A stretch of 64,000 nucleotides of DNA from Hymenobacter aranciens (GTDB taxonomy: Bacteria; Bacteroidota; Bacteroidia; Cytophagales; Hymenobacteraceae): contig NZ_JAUQSY010000003.1 of NCBI RefSeq assembly GCF_030580865.1, positions 310,001-374,000 on the forward strand, read 5' to 3'. How positions within the stretch are numbered: the stretch's first letter is position 1; each line of letters opens with the position of its first letter. Below are positions 36,628 through 45,583 of the stretch, one piece after another. The notes under the pieces were generated by a model, which did not search any database, was not told the DNA's origin, and saw only the letters and a list, made by a program, of their open reading frames with translations. A program made the position numbers and the translations under genes.

Positions 36628-37947
36628 ATGGCCTGGCAACTAGCGCCCAGCTTTCCGCGTTTGCCGCCCGTGAACCTGCTTCGACTTTGCGGCGTGCTGG
36701 CCCTGCTGCTGGCCGCTGCCCCGGCGGCCTCCGCGTATTCCGTGCTCACCCACCAGGCCATCGTCGATTCGACCTGGGACGAGCACCTGCGCCCGCTGCT
36801 CGAAAAACGCTACCCCGGCGCCAGCCCCGACGAGCTCAACGATGCTAAAAGCTACGCCTACGGCGGCGCCATCATCCAGGACATGGGCTACTACCCGCTG
36901 GGCACCGAGCTGCTGACCAATATGATGCATTACGCCCGCGCCGGCGACTTCGTGCGCAACCTCCTCACTCTGGCCCGCGACCGCAACGAGTACGCCTTCG
37001 CCCTCGGCGCCCTCTCGCACTACGTAGCCGACAATATCGGCCACCCGCAAAGCACCAACCAGCTGCTGGCCACAGTGTACACCGATTTGAAAAAGGACTT
37101 TGGCCCTGTCGTTACCTACGAGCAGGCGCCCATCCGCCACACCGAGCTGGAGTTTTCCTTCGACGTGGTGCAGGTGGCCGCCGGCCGCTACCGCACCCAA
37201 GACTATCACAAAGCCATCGGTTTCCGGGTGAGCAAGCCGCTGCTGGAGCGCGCCATCCAAACCACTTACGGGCTGGAGCTGGGCCACGTCACGCTCAACG
37301 TCGATTTGAGCGTGGCCACGTTTCGCTTCGCCGTCAATCAGCTGATGCCCTCGGTGGCGCGGGCGGCCTGGCACAGCCAGCGCCAGGAAATCCGCAAGGT
37401 GAGCCCCCGCGCCCGCCGCCGCGACTACGTGTACCGCACCAGCCGCCGCGAGTACGAAAAGGAGTTCGGCAAAGACTACGAGCGTCCCGGTTTCGGAGCC
37501 CGCATGATGGCTCGAGTTATCAACGTCTTACCCAAAATCGGCCCGCTACGCAAGTTCACCTTCACCCTGCCCAGCCGCGAGGGCGAAGCCCAGTTCCGCC
37601 GCAGTTTTGCCGCCGTGCTTACGGACTACAAAGCCCGCATCCGACAGGAGCCGACCGATACCGCCGCCCGCATTCCGGCCCTGCCCAATACCAACCTCGA
37701 CACCGGCCTGCCCACCAAAGCCGGTGAATATGCCCTGGCCGATGAAACCTACGGCGAGTGGCTGATAGAGTGGTACAAACACGATTTTGAGCACCTCACG
37801 CCCGACATTCAAAAGCAGTTGCTGGTTTACTTCGAGAGGGTAATTAAAGTAGGGCCAGCGGAGCCTTCGGCCGCGGCGGAAGGCCCCACCAAAAAGGATG
37901 TGAAGAAGGTGGTGGAGGCGTTGGAAGCGTTGAGAAACAAGAAATAG
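36628..37947 (+). CDS. zinc-dependent phospholipase C family protein (copy 2)
   Basis: A 439-residue paralogue of the protein at 27059-28315. The signal peptide, Zn-ligand pattern (LTHQAIVDSTW, QDMGYYP, MHYARAGDF, LSHYVADNIGH) and C-terminal DETYGEWL block are conserved. The ATG at 36628 comes straight after the terminator, so translation may really begin at the GTG at 36670, which gives a signal peptide like that of copy 1. The two copies bracket the two type IX-secreted genes, suggesting a duplicated set. The enzyme is likely secreted to act on phospholipids. Confidence 0.8.
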   Translation: MAWQLAPSFPRLPPVNLLRLCGVLALLLAAAPAASAYSVLTHQAIVDSTWDEHLRPLLEKRYPGASPDELNDAKSYAYGGAIIQDMGYYPLGTELLTNMMHYARAGDFVRNLLTLARDRNEYAFALGALSHYVADNIGHPQSTNQLLATVYTDLKKDFGPVVTYEQAPIRHTELEFSFDVVQVAAGRYRTQDYHKAIGFRVSKPLLERAIQTTYGLELGHVTLNVDLSVATFRFAVNQLMPSVARAAWHSQRQEIRKVSPRARRRDYVYRTSRREYEKEFGKDYERPGFGARMMARVINVLPKIGPLRKFTFTLPSREGEAQFRRSFAAVLTDYKARIRQEPTDTAARIPALPNTNLDTGLPTKAGEYALADETYGEWLIEWYKHDFEHLTPDIQKQLLVYFERVIKVGPAEPSAAAEGPTKKDVKKVVEALEALRNKK

Positions 37948-37987
37948 GTGTTGGGTTTTTGGTGTTCGGTATTCGGATTCCGTACGC

Positions 37988-38069
37988 CACCTAACACCTA
38001 ACACCTAACACCTAACACCTAACACCTAACACCTAACACCTAACACCTAACACCTAACACCTAACACCT
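37988..38069. repeat. 7-bp tandem repeat (CACCTAA), 11 units plus 5 bp
   Basis: Eleven perfect head-to-tail units from 37988 to 38064, then a partial unit to 38069. It lies between the convergent phospholipase and TolC genes and ends one base before the TolC stop. Copy number is likely variable. Confidence 0.95.
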
Positions 38070-38070
38070 C

Positions 38071-39432
38071 TTACGTCTCCCGCACCAAATCCCCGCTCAA
38101 CCTTCTCAGCGTCGTCTCAGCCTGCTTGGTAAAGTATCGAATATCCAGGAGCCGCACCGCCGCATCGAGCTGCACGCGCTGCGCCGTGCGTAAATCCAGC
38201 GGCGTCAGCAAGCCCAGGCGGTAGCGCTCCAGCGCAATGGCCACGTTTTGGTCGGCCAGCTTGATATTGTCTTCCTCCAAATCAAGCAGCTGCAAGTAGT
38301 TCTGGTATTGCGCGTAAGCATCGGCCGCATCAGCATCAAGCTGCAGGGTGGTTTGCCCCACCGCCAGCTTGCTCTGCTCTTCCGCAATGCGGGCATTCTG
38401 CTCCAGCCGGTTGCGGTTGAAGCCGTCGAAGATGGGCACCGACGCCACTACGCCGTAGTTGAGTCCGTACGTTTGCCCCGTATTAGTTACCAGCTGATTA
38501 CCAAAGAAAGCGGCGCCGTTGATGTTGCGGTTGAAGCCGTATCCTGTGGTCAGCCCCACCTGCGGAAAGCGTGAGGCGCGTATCAGCCGGCGGTCGTAGG
38601 TGGCTACGTCCACGCCCAGGCGGGCCTGGGCCAGGCGCGGGTTGCGGGCCAGCATGGCGGCGCGCAGGCTGTCGGCATTCAGGCCGCGGGTGACTACAAG
38701 CGAGTCGCTGGGCTGAAAATCGGTGCGCGGCGCCCGGCCGATGAGGTTATTGAGCTGTACCTTAGCCGACACCAGCGCCTGCTGCTGCTGGAGCAGCAGA
38801 CTGCGGTCGGCGTTGTAATCGACGCGGGCGGTGAGCACTTCCACCTTGGCCGCCAGCCCCACGTCTACCCGCGCCTGGGTGAAGTCGATGCGGGCCTGCC
38901 CGATTTTCAGCGCCTCTTCCAGCGAGCGGATTTTGCCGCCCTCGCGCACCACGGCGTAGTAGGCGTTGGTGATTTGCTCCACGGTTTCCTCCACCGTGGC
39001 TTTGGTAATCACCTGCTGCTGGGTACGCAGGCTTTTCAGCCGGCCGTAGGCAATGAACATGCCCAGGCCATCGAAGATGGTCCAGGTCGCGGCAATATTA
39101 GTATTGAAGAGGTTGGACTTCGCGCTATTGGCCGTGCTGGCCTCGGGCCGGGCCGACGACTCCTGCCGGACGTTGTTGATATTGAAGGTGCGGGTGAAGT
39201 TGCCATTCACTACCGGCAGCTGGCCGGCGTTGCCGCGGGTCACGTTGTTTTCGGCAATCTGCTGGTCCTTGCGGCTCAGCAGGATGCCGTAGTTATACTC
39301 CAGTCCGGCCGCTACGGCCTGCTGCAGCGACAAATCTGGGGCCGGAGCTACCGTGGTGGGCTTCGCCAGCTGCGGCTGCTGCGCCAGCAGGGGGAAGGGG
39401 AGGAGCAGGAGGAAAAAAAGGAAAGGACGCAT
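38071..39432 (-). CDS. TolC family outer-membrane efflux protein
   Basis: Outer-membrane channel of a tripartite RND efflux system, 453 residues with a signal peptide (FLLLLPFPLLAQ). Two repeats of the TolC fold are visible, each an alternation of beta-barrel and coiled-coil helices (long Gln-, Leu-, Ala-rich helices such as EVLTARVDYNADRSLLLQQQQALVSAKVQLNNL). It is third in the operon after the adaptor and the RND pump. A MITE-like element lies between it and the pump gene, and the 7-bp array follows its stop codon. Confidence 0.9.
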   Translation of the reverse strand: MRPFLFFLLLLPFPLLAQQPQLAKPTTVAPAPDLSLQQAVAAGLEYNYGILLSRKDQQIAENNVTRGNAGQLPVVNGNFTRTFNINNVRQESSARPEASTANSAKSNLFNTNIAATWTIFDGLGMFIAYGRLKSLRTQQQVITKATVEETVEQITNAYYAVVREGGKIRSLEEALKIGQARIDFTQARVDVGLAAKVEVLTARVDYNADRSLLLQQQQALVSAKVQLNNLIGRAPRTDFQPSDSLVVTRGLNADSLRAAMLARNPRLAQARLGVDVATYDRRLIRASRFPQVGLTTGYGFNRNINGAAFFGNQLVTNTGQTYGLNYGVVASVPIFDGFNRNRLEQNARIAEEQSKLAVGQTTLQLDADAADAYAQYQNYLQLLDLEEDNIKLADQNVAIALERYRLGLLTPLDLRTAQRVQLDAAVRLLDIRYFTKQAETTLRRLSGDLVRET

Positions 39433-39450
39433 GCAGCGGGATAGACGATA

Positions 39451-39635
39451 AACTCCCCTCCTCAGAAGAGGAGGGGATGTTGCGGCGCAGCCGCAACGGG
39501 GGTGGTTGAAGTCGGCAGGGCTTTCGCGCCGATAAGGATAATTACTGCTTTCGTTCTGTCGGCGCGACCGGGCGAACCACCCCCGTTCGCGCCTCTTCGG
39601 CGCTCACATCCCCTCCTTTCCAAGGAGGGGAGTTG
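39451..39635. repeat. MITE-like inverted repeat element, copy 2
   Basis: About 185 bp with terminal inverted repeats (39451-39480 and 39606-39635) and the same inner GGGGGTGG / CCACCCCC pair as the element at 26794-27010. Read on the opposite strand, copy 1 aligns across the core (GGGCTTTCGC, then TTACTGCTTTCGTTC, then CGGCGCG). It lies between the RND pump and TolC genes. Confidence 0.85.
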
Positions 39636-39640
39636 TCGTT

Positions 39641-42600
39641 TTACGCCGCCACGGGCTCTTTCGGCTTCGCCTTCTTCGCCGTGGCAAAATACGAATACAT
39701 CACCGGCACCACGTACAGCGTCAGTCCGGTAGCGAAAAGCAGCCCGCCCACCACGCCAATGCCCATCGCGCGCCGGCTTAGCGCCCCCGCGCCCGTAGCA
39801 ATGGCAATGGGCAAAATACCCAGAATAGCGCACAGCGAAGTCATCAGAATGGGCCGGAAGCGGGCCGTGGCGCCTTCCATGAGTCCTGTCGCCCAGTCGG
39901 CCCCGTGCTCCACGCGCTGGTTGGCAAACTCCACGATGAGAATGCCGTTTTTCGTCACCAGACCCACCAGCATGATAATGCCGATTTGCGAGAATAGATT
40001 GAGCGTCTGATTGAAATACCACAGGCTGAACAAGGCGCCCGACAGCGCCAGCGGCACCGTGAACATAATCACCACCGGGTCGCGGAAGCTCTCGAACTGC
40101 GCCGCCAGAATCAGGTAAATCAGCACCAGCGCCAAGCCGAAGGCGAAGAGCAGCGACGACGAGCTTTCGGCGAAGTCGCGCGAGGCGCCGGCCAGGGCGG
40201 TGCTGTAGGTTTCGTCCAATTGCTTGTCGGCCAGGGCCTGCATGGCGGCGATGCCGTCGCCCAGGGTTTTGCCCGGGGCCAGCGAGGCCGAGAACGTGGC
40301 CGCGTCGTAGCGGTTGAAGCGGTAGAGCTGGGGCGGCGTGCTGTTCTCGGTGAGGCGAATCACGTTGTCGAGCTGCACGAGCTGGCCGCTGCTGCTTTTC
40401 ACGCTCAGCGTGCGCACATCGAGCGGCTGGCTGCGGTCTTCGCGGGCCACCTGGCCGATAATCTGGTACTGCTTGCCGTTCTTCAGAAAGTAGCCGTAGC
40501 GGCTGCCGCTCAGGCCGGCCTGCAGGGTCTGGCTGATGTCCTGCACGCTCACGCCCAGGCTGCGGGCCTTGTCGCGGTCGATGATGACGCGCAATTCGGG
40601 CTTGTTGAATTTCAGGTTGACATCCACGAAGGCAAACGTCGGGTCGGCCTGCGCCGCCGCCAGAAACTTCGGCACCACCGTGCGCAGCTTCTCAAAATCC
40701 TGGGTTTGAATGACGAACTGCACCGGCAGGCCGCCACCGCCCGAGCCGATGCTCTGGTCCTGCGTGACGGAGGCGCGGGCGGCCGTCAGGCGCTTCACGC
40801 CCTTGCTCATGGCGTCGGCAATCTGCTGCTGGGTGCGGGTGCGTTCCTCGGCATCCACCAGCTGAATGCGGGCGTTGCCGCCGTTGGCCACCTGCTGCGC
40901 GCCCGACACCGTGAGCACGCTGCTCAGGTCTTCATTCACGGTGTCTTTCACCAGGCCGATGACCTGCCGCATATACGCATCGGTAAACTCAAACGACGCG
41001 CCTTCCGGCCCGGTTACGTTCACGTTCACGCGGTTGCGGTCTTCCAGCGGGGCCAGCTCCGAGGGCAACGTGGTACCGAAGAAGTAGATGCCCACCCCGG
41101 TGATGGCCGTGAGCACCCAGGCCTGCCAGCGGCGGTTCAAAAAGGTTTGCAGACTGCGCTGGTAGCCATTCGTCAGCCACTCAAAAAACGGCTCCGTCTT
41201 GCGGTAAAACCAGTTGTGCGTTTCGCTGAGCTTGAGCAGGCGCGAGCACATCATGGGCGTGAGGGTGAGCGACACGAAGGCCGAAATCAGCACCGAACCC
41301 GCCACCACAATGCCGAATTCGCGGAACAGGCGCCCGGTGATACCCGTGAGAAACAGCACCGGCAAAAACACCGCCGCCAGCACAATCGTGGTGCTGACCA
41401 CGGCGGCAATGATTTCCTCCGAGCCCTTCATGGCCGCTTCCATCGGCGACTCGCCCTGCTCCACGCGGGAGTAGATGTTTTCCAGCACCACGATGGCATC
41501 GTCCACCACCAGCCCGATGGCCAGCACCACGCCCAGCAAGGTCAGCACGTTCACGCTGAAGTTCAGCAGGTACATCACGAAGAATATCCCCACCAGCGAC
41601 ACCGGAATGGCCACCACCGGAATAAGCGTCGAGCGCCAGTCGCGCAAAAACAAAAAGATGATGACCACCACCAGCCCAAAGGCCTCAAAAATGGTATCGC
41701 GCACCTCCCGGATACTGGCCCGGATAAACACCGTATTGTCGTAGCCCGAGCTCAGTTTCAGGTCTTTCGGCAGGTCGGTTTCGTACTGTGCGAGTCGTTT
41801 GTTAAACTCCGTCGCAATGTCAATCTGATTCGCGCCCGGCTGCGGCACCACGGCCACACCCACCAGCGGCACGCCGTTGCGACGCAGTAGGCTCTGGTCG
41901 TTTTCGGGGTAGAGCTCGGCGTAGCCCACGTCCGACAGCCGCACCAGCGACAGCGAGTCGTCGCGCAGAATCAGGTTGTTGTATTCGGCCACGGTGCTCA
42001 GGCGACCCATCGTGCGCAGGGTAAGCTGGGTGTTCTGGCCCTGCACGGTGCCGCCGGGCAGCTCCACGTTTTCGCGGCCCACGGCGGCCTGCACATCCAC
42101 CGGCGAGATGCGCAGGGCGGCCAGCTTCACCGGGTCGAGCCAGAGGCGCATGGAGTAGCGCCGCTCGCCAAAAATGCGGATTTCCGACACGCCGGGGATG
42201 GTTTGCAGCCGCTCCTGCAGGGCGTTCACGGCGTAGTCGGTCAGCTCCAGCAAACTCCGTTTATTCGACGATAAGTACACCAGCGCAATGGGTTGCGAGT
42301 CGGCGTTGGCCTTGGTCACGATGGGCGGGTCCACGTCGCGGGGCAGGCGGCCGCCGGCGGCGCTCACCTTGTCGCGCACGTCGTTGGCGGCGTTGTCGAG
42401 GTCGGTTTCCAGCTCAAACTCCACCGTAATCTGCGAGCGGCCGTCGCGGCTCACGCTCGTCAGATTCTTGATGCCCGCAATGCCGTTGATGCTTACTTCC
42501 AGCGGCTCCGTTATCTGGCTTTGGATAACGTCGGCGCTGGCCCCCACGTAGCTCGTGGCTACCGTAATAATAGGAGGGTCCACGCTCGGGTACTCGCGCA

Positions 42601-42700
42601 CCGACAGCGCCCGGTAGCCAATCACCCCGAAGATGACGATGAGCAGGCTGAGCACAATGCTCAAAACCGGGCGGTTAATACTAAGGGAGGATAAACTCAT
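39641..42700 (-). CDS. efflux RND transporter permease (AcrB/MexF-like)
   Basis: Inner-membrane proton-driven drug/solute exporter of the hydrophobic-amphiphilic RND (HAE1) family, 1019 residues with about 12 transmembrane helices and two large periplasmic loops. The N-terminus (SLSSLSINRPVLSIVLSLLIVIFG) is typical. The proton relay Asp pair is in IGLVVDDAIVVLENI, and a second conserved region reads LVGLVTKNGILIVEFANQ. It pairs with the adaptor (42837-44054) and TolC (38071-39432) genes in one operon. Substrate spectrum cannot be read from sequence. Confidence 0.95.
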   Translation of the reverse strand: MSLSSLSINRPVLSIVLSLLIVIFGVIGYRALSVREYPSVDPPIITVATSYVGASADVIQSQITEPLEVSINGIAGIKNLTSVSRDGRSQITVEFELETDLDNAANDVRDKVSAAGGRLPRDVDPPIVTKANADSQPIALVYLSSNKRSLLELTDYAVNALQERLQTIPGVSEIRIFGERRYSMRLWLDPVKLAALRISPVDVQAAVGRENVELPGGTVQGQNTQLTLRTMGRLSTVAEYNNLILRDDSLSLVRLSDVGYAELYPENDQSLLRRNGVPLVGVAVVPQPGANQIDIATEFNKRLAQYETDLPKDLKLSSGYDNTVFIRASIREVRDTIFEAFGLVVVIIFLFLRDWRSTLIPVVAIPVSLVGIFFVMYLLNFSVNVLTLLGVVLAIGLVVDDAIVVLENIYSRVEQGESPMEAAMKGSEEIIAAVVSTTIVLAAVFLPVLFLTGITGRLFREFGIVVAGSVLISAFVSLTLTPMMCSRLLKLSETHNWFYRKTEPFFEWLTNGYQRSLQTFLNRRWQAWVLTAITGVGIYFFGTTLPSELAPLEDRNRVNVNVTGPEGASFEFTDAYMRQVIGLVKDTVNEDLSSVLTVSGAQQVANGGNARIQLVDAEERTRTQQQIADAMSKGVKRLTAARASVTQDQSIGSGGGGLPVQFVIQTQDFEKLRTVVPKFLAAAQADPTFAFVDVNLKFNKPELRVIIDRDKARSLGVSVQDISQTLQAGLSGSRYGYFLKNGKQYQIIGQVAREDRSQPLDVRTLSVKSSSGQLVQLDNVIRLTENSTPPQLYRFNRYDAATFSASLAPGKTLGDGIAAMQALADKQLDETYSTALAGASRDFAESSSSLLFAFGLALVLIYLILAAQFESFRDPVVIMFTVPLALSGALFSLWYFNQTLNLFSQIGIIMLVGLVTKNGILIVEFANQRVEHGADWATGLMEGATARFRPILMTSLCAILGILPIAIATGAGALSRRAMGIGVVGGLLFATGLTLYVVPVMYSYFATAKKAKPKEPVAA

Positions 42701-42706
42701 TTTTTA

Positions 42707-42821
42707 TCTGTCATGCTGAACGTAGTGAAGCATCTTATCACGGGCGAACGAGCAGTAATTTACTTCATATAGTGCGTCGTGCTGCCATGATAAGATGCTT
42801 CACTGCGTTCAGCATGACAGA
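42707..42821. repeat. 34-bp inverted repeat with 47-nt centre
   Basis: Arms 42707-42740 and 42788-42821 match at 33 of 34 positions. The outer part reads TCTGTCATGCTGAAC and the inner part AGTGAAGCATCTTATCA. It lies between the adaptor and pump genes. The GTCATGC core recurs at 3969-4010. Such sequences are widespread REP-like repeats in related genomes, as I recall. Confidence 0.9.
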
Positions 42822-42836
42822 CGATTTGGGTACTGC

Positions 42837-44054
42837 TTACTGCGCCTTCACCGCGTCGCCCGCCTTCACCTGCAGCACTCCGGTCCGCACCACCGAGTCG
42901 CCCACGGCCAGCCCGCCCACAATCTGAATAAGCGCATCCGAGCGCGCGCCGATTTTCACATCCTTCGCCACCACTTTGCCCTTCTCCACCACGAACACCT
43001 GGTAGCCGCTGGCCACCGGCACCACCGCCTCCGTCGGAATCTGCAGCGCGTCGGCCGTCTGGCCCAGCTGCAGCTGCACCTTCACGAACGCGCCCGGCTG
43101 CAGCTCATCGTGCGTGTTGGCGAAGCGGGCGCGGGCCTGCAAGGTCCGGCTCACCGGGTCGAGCTGCGGGTTGATGGCGTACACGCGGGCCGCGTATTGC
43201 TTGGCGCTGGCTTCGTCGGTCACGCGCACCGTGTCGCCCACCTTCACCTGGGCGGCGAAGCGGCCGGGCACCCCGAAGTCGATTTTCACCGGCCGCGTCT
43301 GGGCCAGGGTCACGATGGGCGTATTGGGGCTCACGTAGGTGCCCACGGTGGTGGTGCTCAGCCCGAGCTGGCCCGCGAAGGGCGCCCGCACGTTCGATTT
43401 CAGCAGCGTGGCCTGCAGGGCCTGCAGGTCGGCGCGGGCCGTAAGGAGCTGGTTGTTGGCGTTTTCATACTCCTGCTTGCTGATGTACTCCTTTTCCAGC
43501 AGCGTGCGCTCGCGCTTTTCCAAATCCTGGTACAGCTTGAGGTTGTACTGCTGCTTTTGCAGCGCGGCCTTGGTTTCGTCGGCGTTGATGGTAAACAGCA
43601 GCTGGCCCTTACTCACCCGCTGGCCTTCCTTGAAATTGAGACTCGTAATGCGCCCCGCAATTTCGGTGCGAATGGTCACCGCCTCCTCCGCCAGCACCGA
43701 GCCGGTGCTCGTCACCTCGTCGCTCAGCCGCGTGGCCTTCACCACAAACACGCCCACCGGCGTTTTGGCCCCTTTGCCGCCGCCACCGGGAGCACCCTTG
43801 CCGCCCGCGGCCGCACCACCCTTGCCACCACCTTTAGGAGCCGTGCTGGGGAAAAACTGGAACTTGGCCCATACCAGCCCGCCGATAACCAGCGCCGCCA
43901 GCAACCAGCCCAGCCAGCCGCGCCCGCTGTTGCGCGGCGGCTCGTCGGTGGGCGTGGGCGCCGGGGGCGGCGCAGCAGTAGGAGCGGGGGTAGCAGTAGT
44001 ATCCCAGGCGGGCGCGGGGACCGAGGTGGCGGCCGGCGGCGGGGTTGTTTTCAA
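42837..44054 (-). CDS. RND efflux periplasmic adaptor (membrane fusion protein)
   Basis: Periplasmic adaptor bridging the RND pump and TolC, ~405 residues. A Pro/Ala-rich cytoplasmic N-terminus, one transmembrane anchor (GWLGWLLAALVIGGLVWA) and a Gly/Lys-rich linker precede the lipoyl half (AEEAVTIRTEIAGRITSLNFKEGQRV), the coiled-coil hairpin (KRERTLLEKEYISKQEYENAN), then the beta-barrel and membrane-proximal domains (QLDPVSRTLQARARF). The start codon is TTG at 44054; no in-frame ATG precedes it before a stop. A candidate promoter (TTTG 44093-44096, 20 nt, TATCTGTC 44065-44072) would give an almost leaderless message. It is the first gene of the operon. Confidence 0.88.
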   Translation of the reverse strand: MKTTPPPAATSVPAPAWDTTATPAPTAAPPPAPTPTDEPPRNSGRGWLGWLLAALVIGGLVWAKFQFFPSTAPKGGGKGGAAAGGKGAPGGGGKGAKTPVGVFVVKATRLSDEVTSTGSVLAEEAVTIRTEIAGRITSLNFKEGQRVSKGQLLFTINADETKAALQKQQYNLKLYQDLEKRERTLLEKEYISKQEYENANNQLLTARADLQALQATLLKSNVRAPFAGQLGLSTTTVGTYVSPNTPIVTLAQTRPVKIDFGVPGRFAAQVKVGDTVRVTDEASAKQYAARVYAINPQLDPVSRTLQARARFANTHDELQPGAFVKVQLQLGQTADALQIPTEAVVPVASGYQVFVVEKGKVVAKDVKIGARSDALIQIVGGLAVGDSVVRTGVLQVKAGDAVKAQ

Positions 44055-44138
44055 AGCGGAAGCAGACAGATAATTGAAATTGCATCAACGCCCAAAGACC
44101 GCGCCGGGTTCGCCGGGTTGCAGAACTAGCGCTGGCGC

Positions 44139-44159
44139 AATCCGGCCCTGGGCCGGATT
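44139..44159 (-). terminator. hairpin after the hypothetical gene
   Basis: A 9-bp inverted repeat (AATCCGGCC with its mirror, 3-nt loop), downstream of the gene ending at 44170 on the minus strand. No T run, so weak evidence. Confidence 0.35.
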
Positions 44160-44169
44160 ACCGCCCCGC

Positions 44170-45552
44170 TCAGCGCTTCCGTAGCTGCTCCAGCGCATCC
44201 ACGTCGGCCGCACCCAGGCGCGGCGGCATCCACTCCCAGCAAGCCTTAGAGTGGGTGGTTAGCTTGAGGTAATTAGCCGACTTTGCATCGGGCACCACCA
44301 GCAGCGTGGGCCCATCGGGCTGGCTGAGGCTAAACCGCACGGCGCGCCCCAGGTACCGGCACGGCACTTCCAGAAAGTCGCCGGGGCGCAGCCAGCCCAC
44401 CTCCTGGTTATTAACCAGCAGGCGCTGGGCAGCGGCCGGGCCGCCCGGCGGCCGGTACACATACACGAAGGCCGTATCGATGGGCGGGGCCTGCCCCGGC
44501 AGCGGGAAAGGCCCCGCCTGACCGGTGCGCACGTCCAGGGCATACACGACGGGCCGGCCGGTTATATCGTCGCCGTCGCTGGTCAGCAGACCACCCACCG
44601 CTCCGTACATTATGATGTTCGTGCTGCGGCGCTTGGCTACCTGCACATCCACCGGCGCCCCACTCACAAAGGTGTAAAAGTCACCCTGCCGCACCAGCGG
44701 CCGAAACGCACTCCCGTGGCGAATGTAGGCCTGGCGCCCATCCGAAAACCCCCACAGCTCGCGTGGCGACACGCGGCTGCCCTGCGGCGTGCGCGCCGAG
44801 GGCCGCAGCCGCGCGGTGCCCTCCCAGCCCGGCGTCTGCAGATACAAGGTGTCGAGGCCCAGGCTGAGCGTCGTATCCGGCTCATTGGCCAGAAACTGCG
44901 CCGGCCTGTGGTAAATCCCCCGGGCCGGCACGGCCGCCCGTAGCACCGGGGGCAGAGCCAGGGCCACCGGCTTATCGGCCACCAGCTGCTCCAGCCGCAG
45001 GGCCGGCTGCTGGGCCGCCTGCTGCCAGGGCATGGCGGCCAGCAGCTGCAGGCACTTCTGCAGCACCCGCGCCACGTTGGTGGCATGCGTAAGAGTCATG
45101 TCCAGGCCAGCCTGCTCGTCGTGGCCGCTGAGGCGGCGCACAAAATGGTAGCCATCGGGCAGGTGGGCATACACATCGAACGCCAGCTCGGCCTTAGCCT
45201 TCTCCCCAAACCCGCCTATCACCTCGCTCACCCGCAGCTGGCGCACGCACAGCACCACGGGCTGGTCGCCGGCCAGGGCCGGCAGCCGCTGCTGCAGCCA
45301 CTCCGTCAGCTCCGGCGCTAGGCCGCGCCGAAATTCCACCGTGGCCGGCCGGTTGTTCAGTCCCTGATACACCAAGCCCAGCGAGGGGCTGCCCGCCGGC
45401 CGGCCATCCAGCACCTGCTCCACGTGCATCGTGCGCACGGGCAACGAAATCGGCTGGGCACTCAGGTCGAGGTAAAATACCTGCGCCCGCGCCGGCCGGG
45501 CCAGCCCCAGCCCGCCCAGCAGCGCCAGCAGCAACAGTCTAAATCGCATCAT
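44170..45552 (-). CDS. secreted protein of unknown function
   Basis: A 460-residue protein with a signal peptide (RLLLLALLGGLGLARPARAQ). I do not recognise a domain. Segments rich in beta-strand with several Trp and Tyr residues are visible (TPGWEGTARLRPS, YVYRPPGGPAAAQ, LVNNQEVGWLRPGDFLEVP). The C-terminus carries PDAKSANYLKLTTHSKACWEWMPP, an unusual block. It overlaps no other gene and is preceded by the winged-helix gene 30 bp away on the same strand, so the two may share a transcript. Function is unknown. Confidence 0.65.
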   Translation of the reverse strand: MMRFRLLLLALLGGLGLARPARAQVFYLDLSAQPISLPVRTMHVEQVLDGRPAGSPSLGLVYQGLNNRPATVEFRRGLAPELTEWLQQRLPALAGDQPVVLCVRQLRVSEVIGGFGEKAKAELAFDVYAHLPDGYHFVRRLSGHDEQAGLDMTLTHATNVARVLQKCLQLLAAMPWQQAAQQPALRLEQLVADKPVALALPPVLRAAVPARGIYHRPAQFLANEPDTTLSLGLDTLYLQTPGWEGTARLRPSARTPQGSRVSPRELWGFSDGRQAYIRHGSAFRPLVRQGDFYTFVSGAPVDVQVAKRRSTNIIMYGAVGGLLTSDGDDITGRPVVYALDVRTGQAGPFPLPGQAPPIDTAFVYVYRPPGGPAAAQRLLVNNQEVGWLRPGDFLEVPCRYLGRAVRFSLSQPDGPTLLVVPDAKSANYLKLTTHSKACWEWMPPRLGAADVDALEQLRKR

Positions 45553-45583
45553 TAGTCAAGCTAAAATAAAGCCGCCGTAGAGC

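Noticed and set aside
40220-41890. 556-residue plus-strand frame in the RND pump region
   Set aside because: Antisense to an AcrB-type gene with clear family motifs; His/Arg-rich composition is a shadow artefact.
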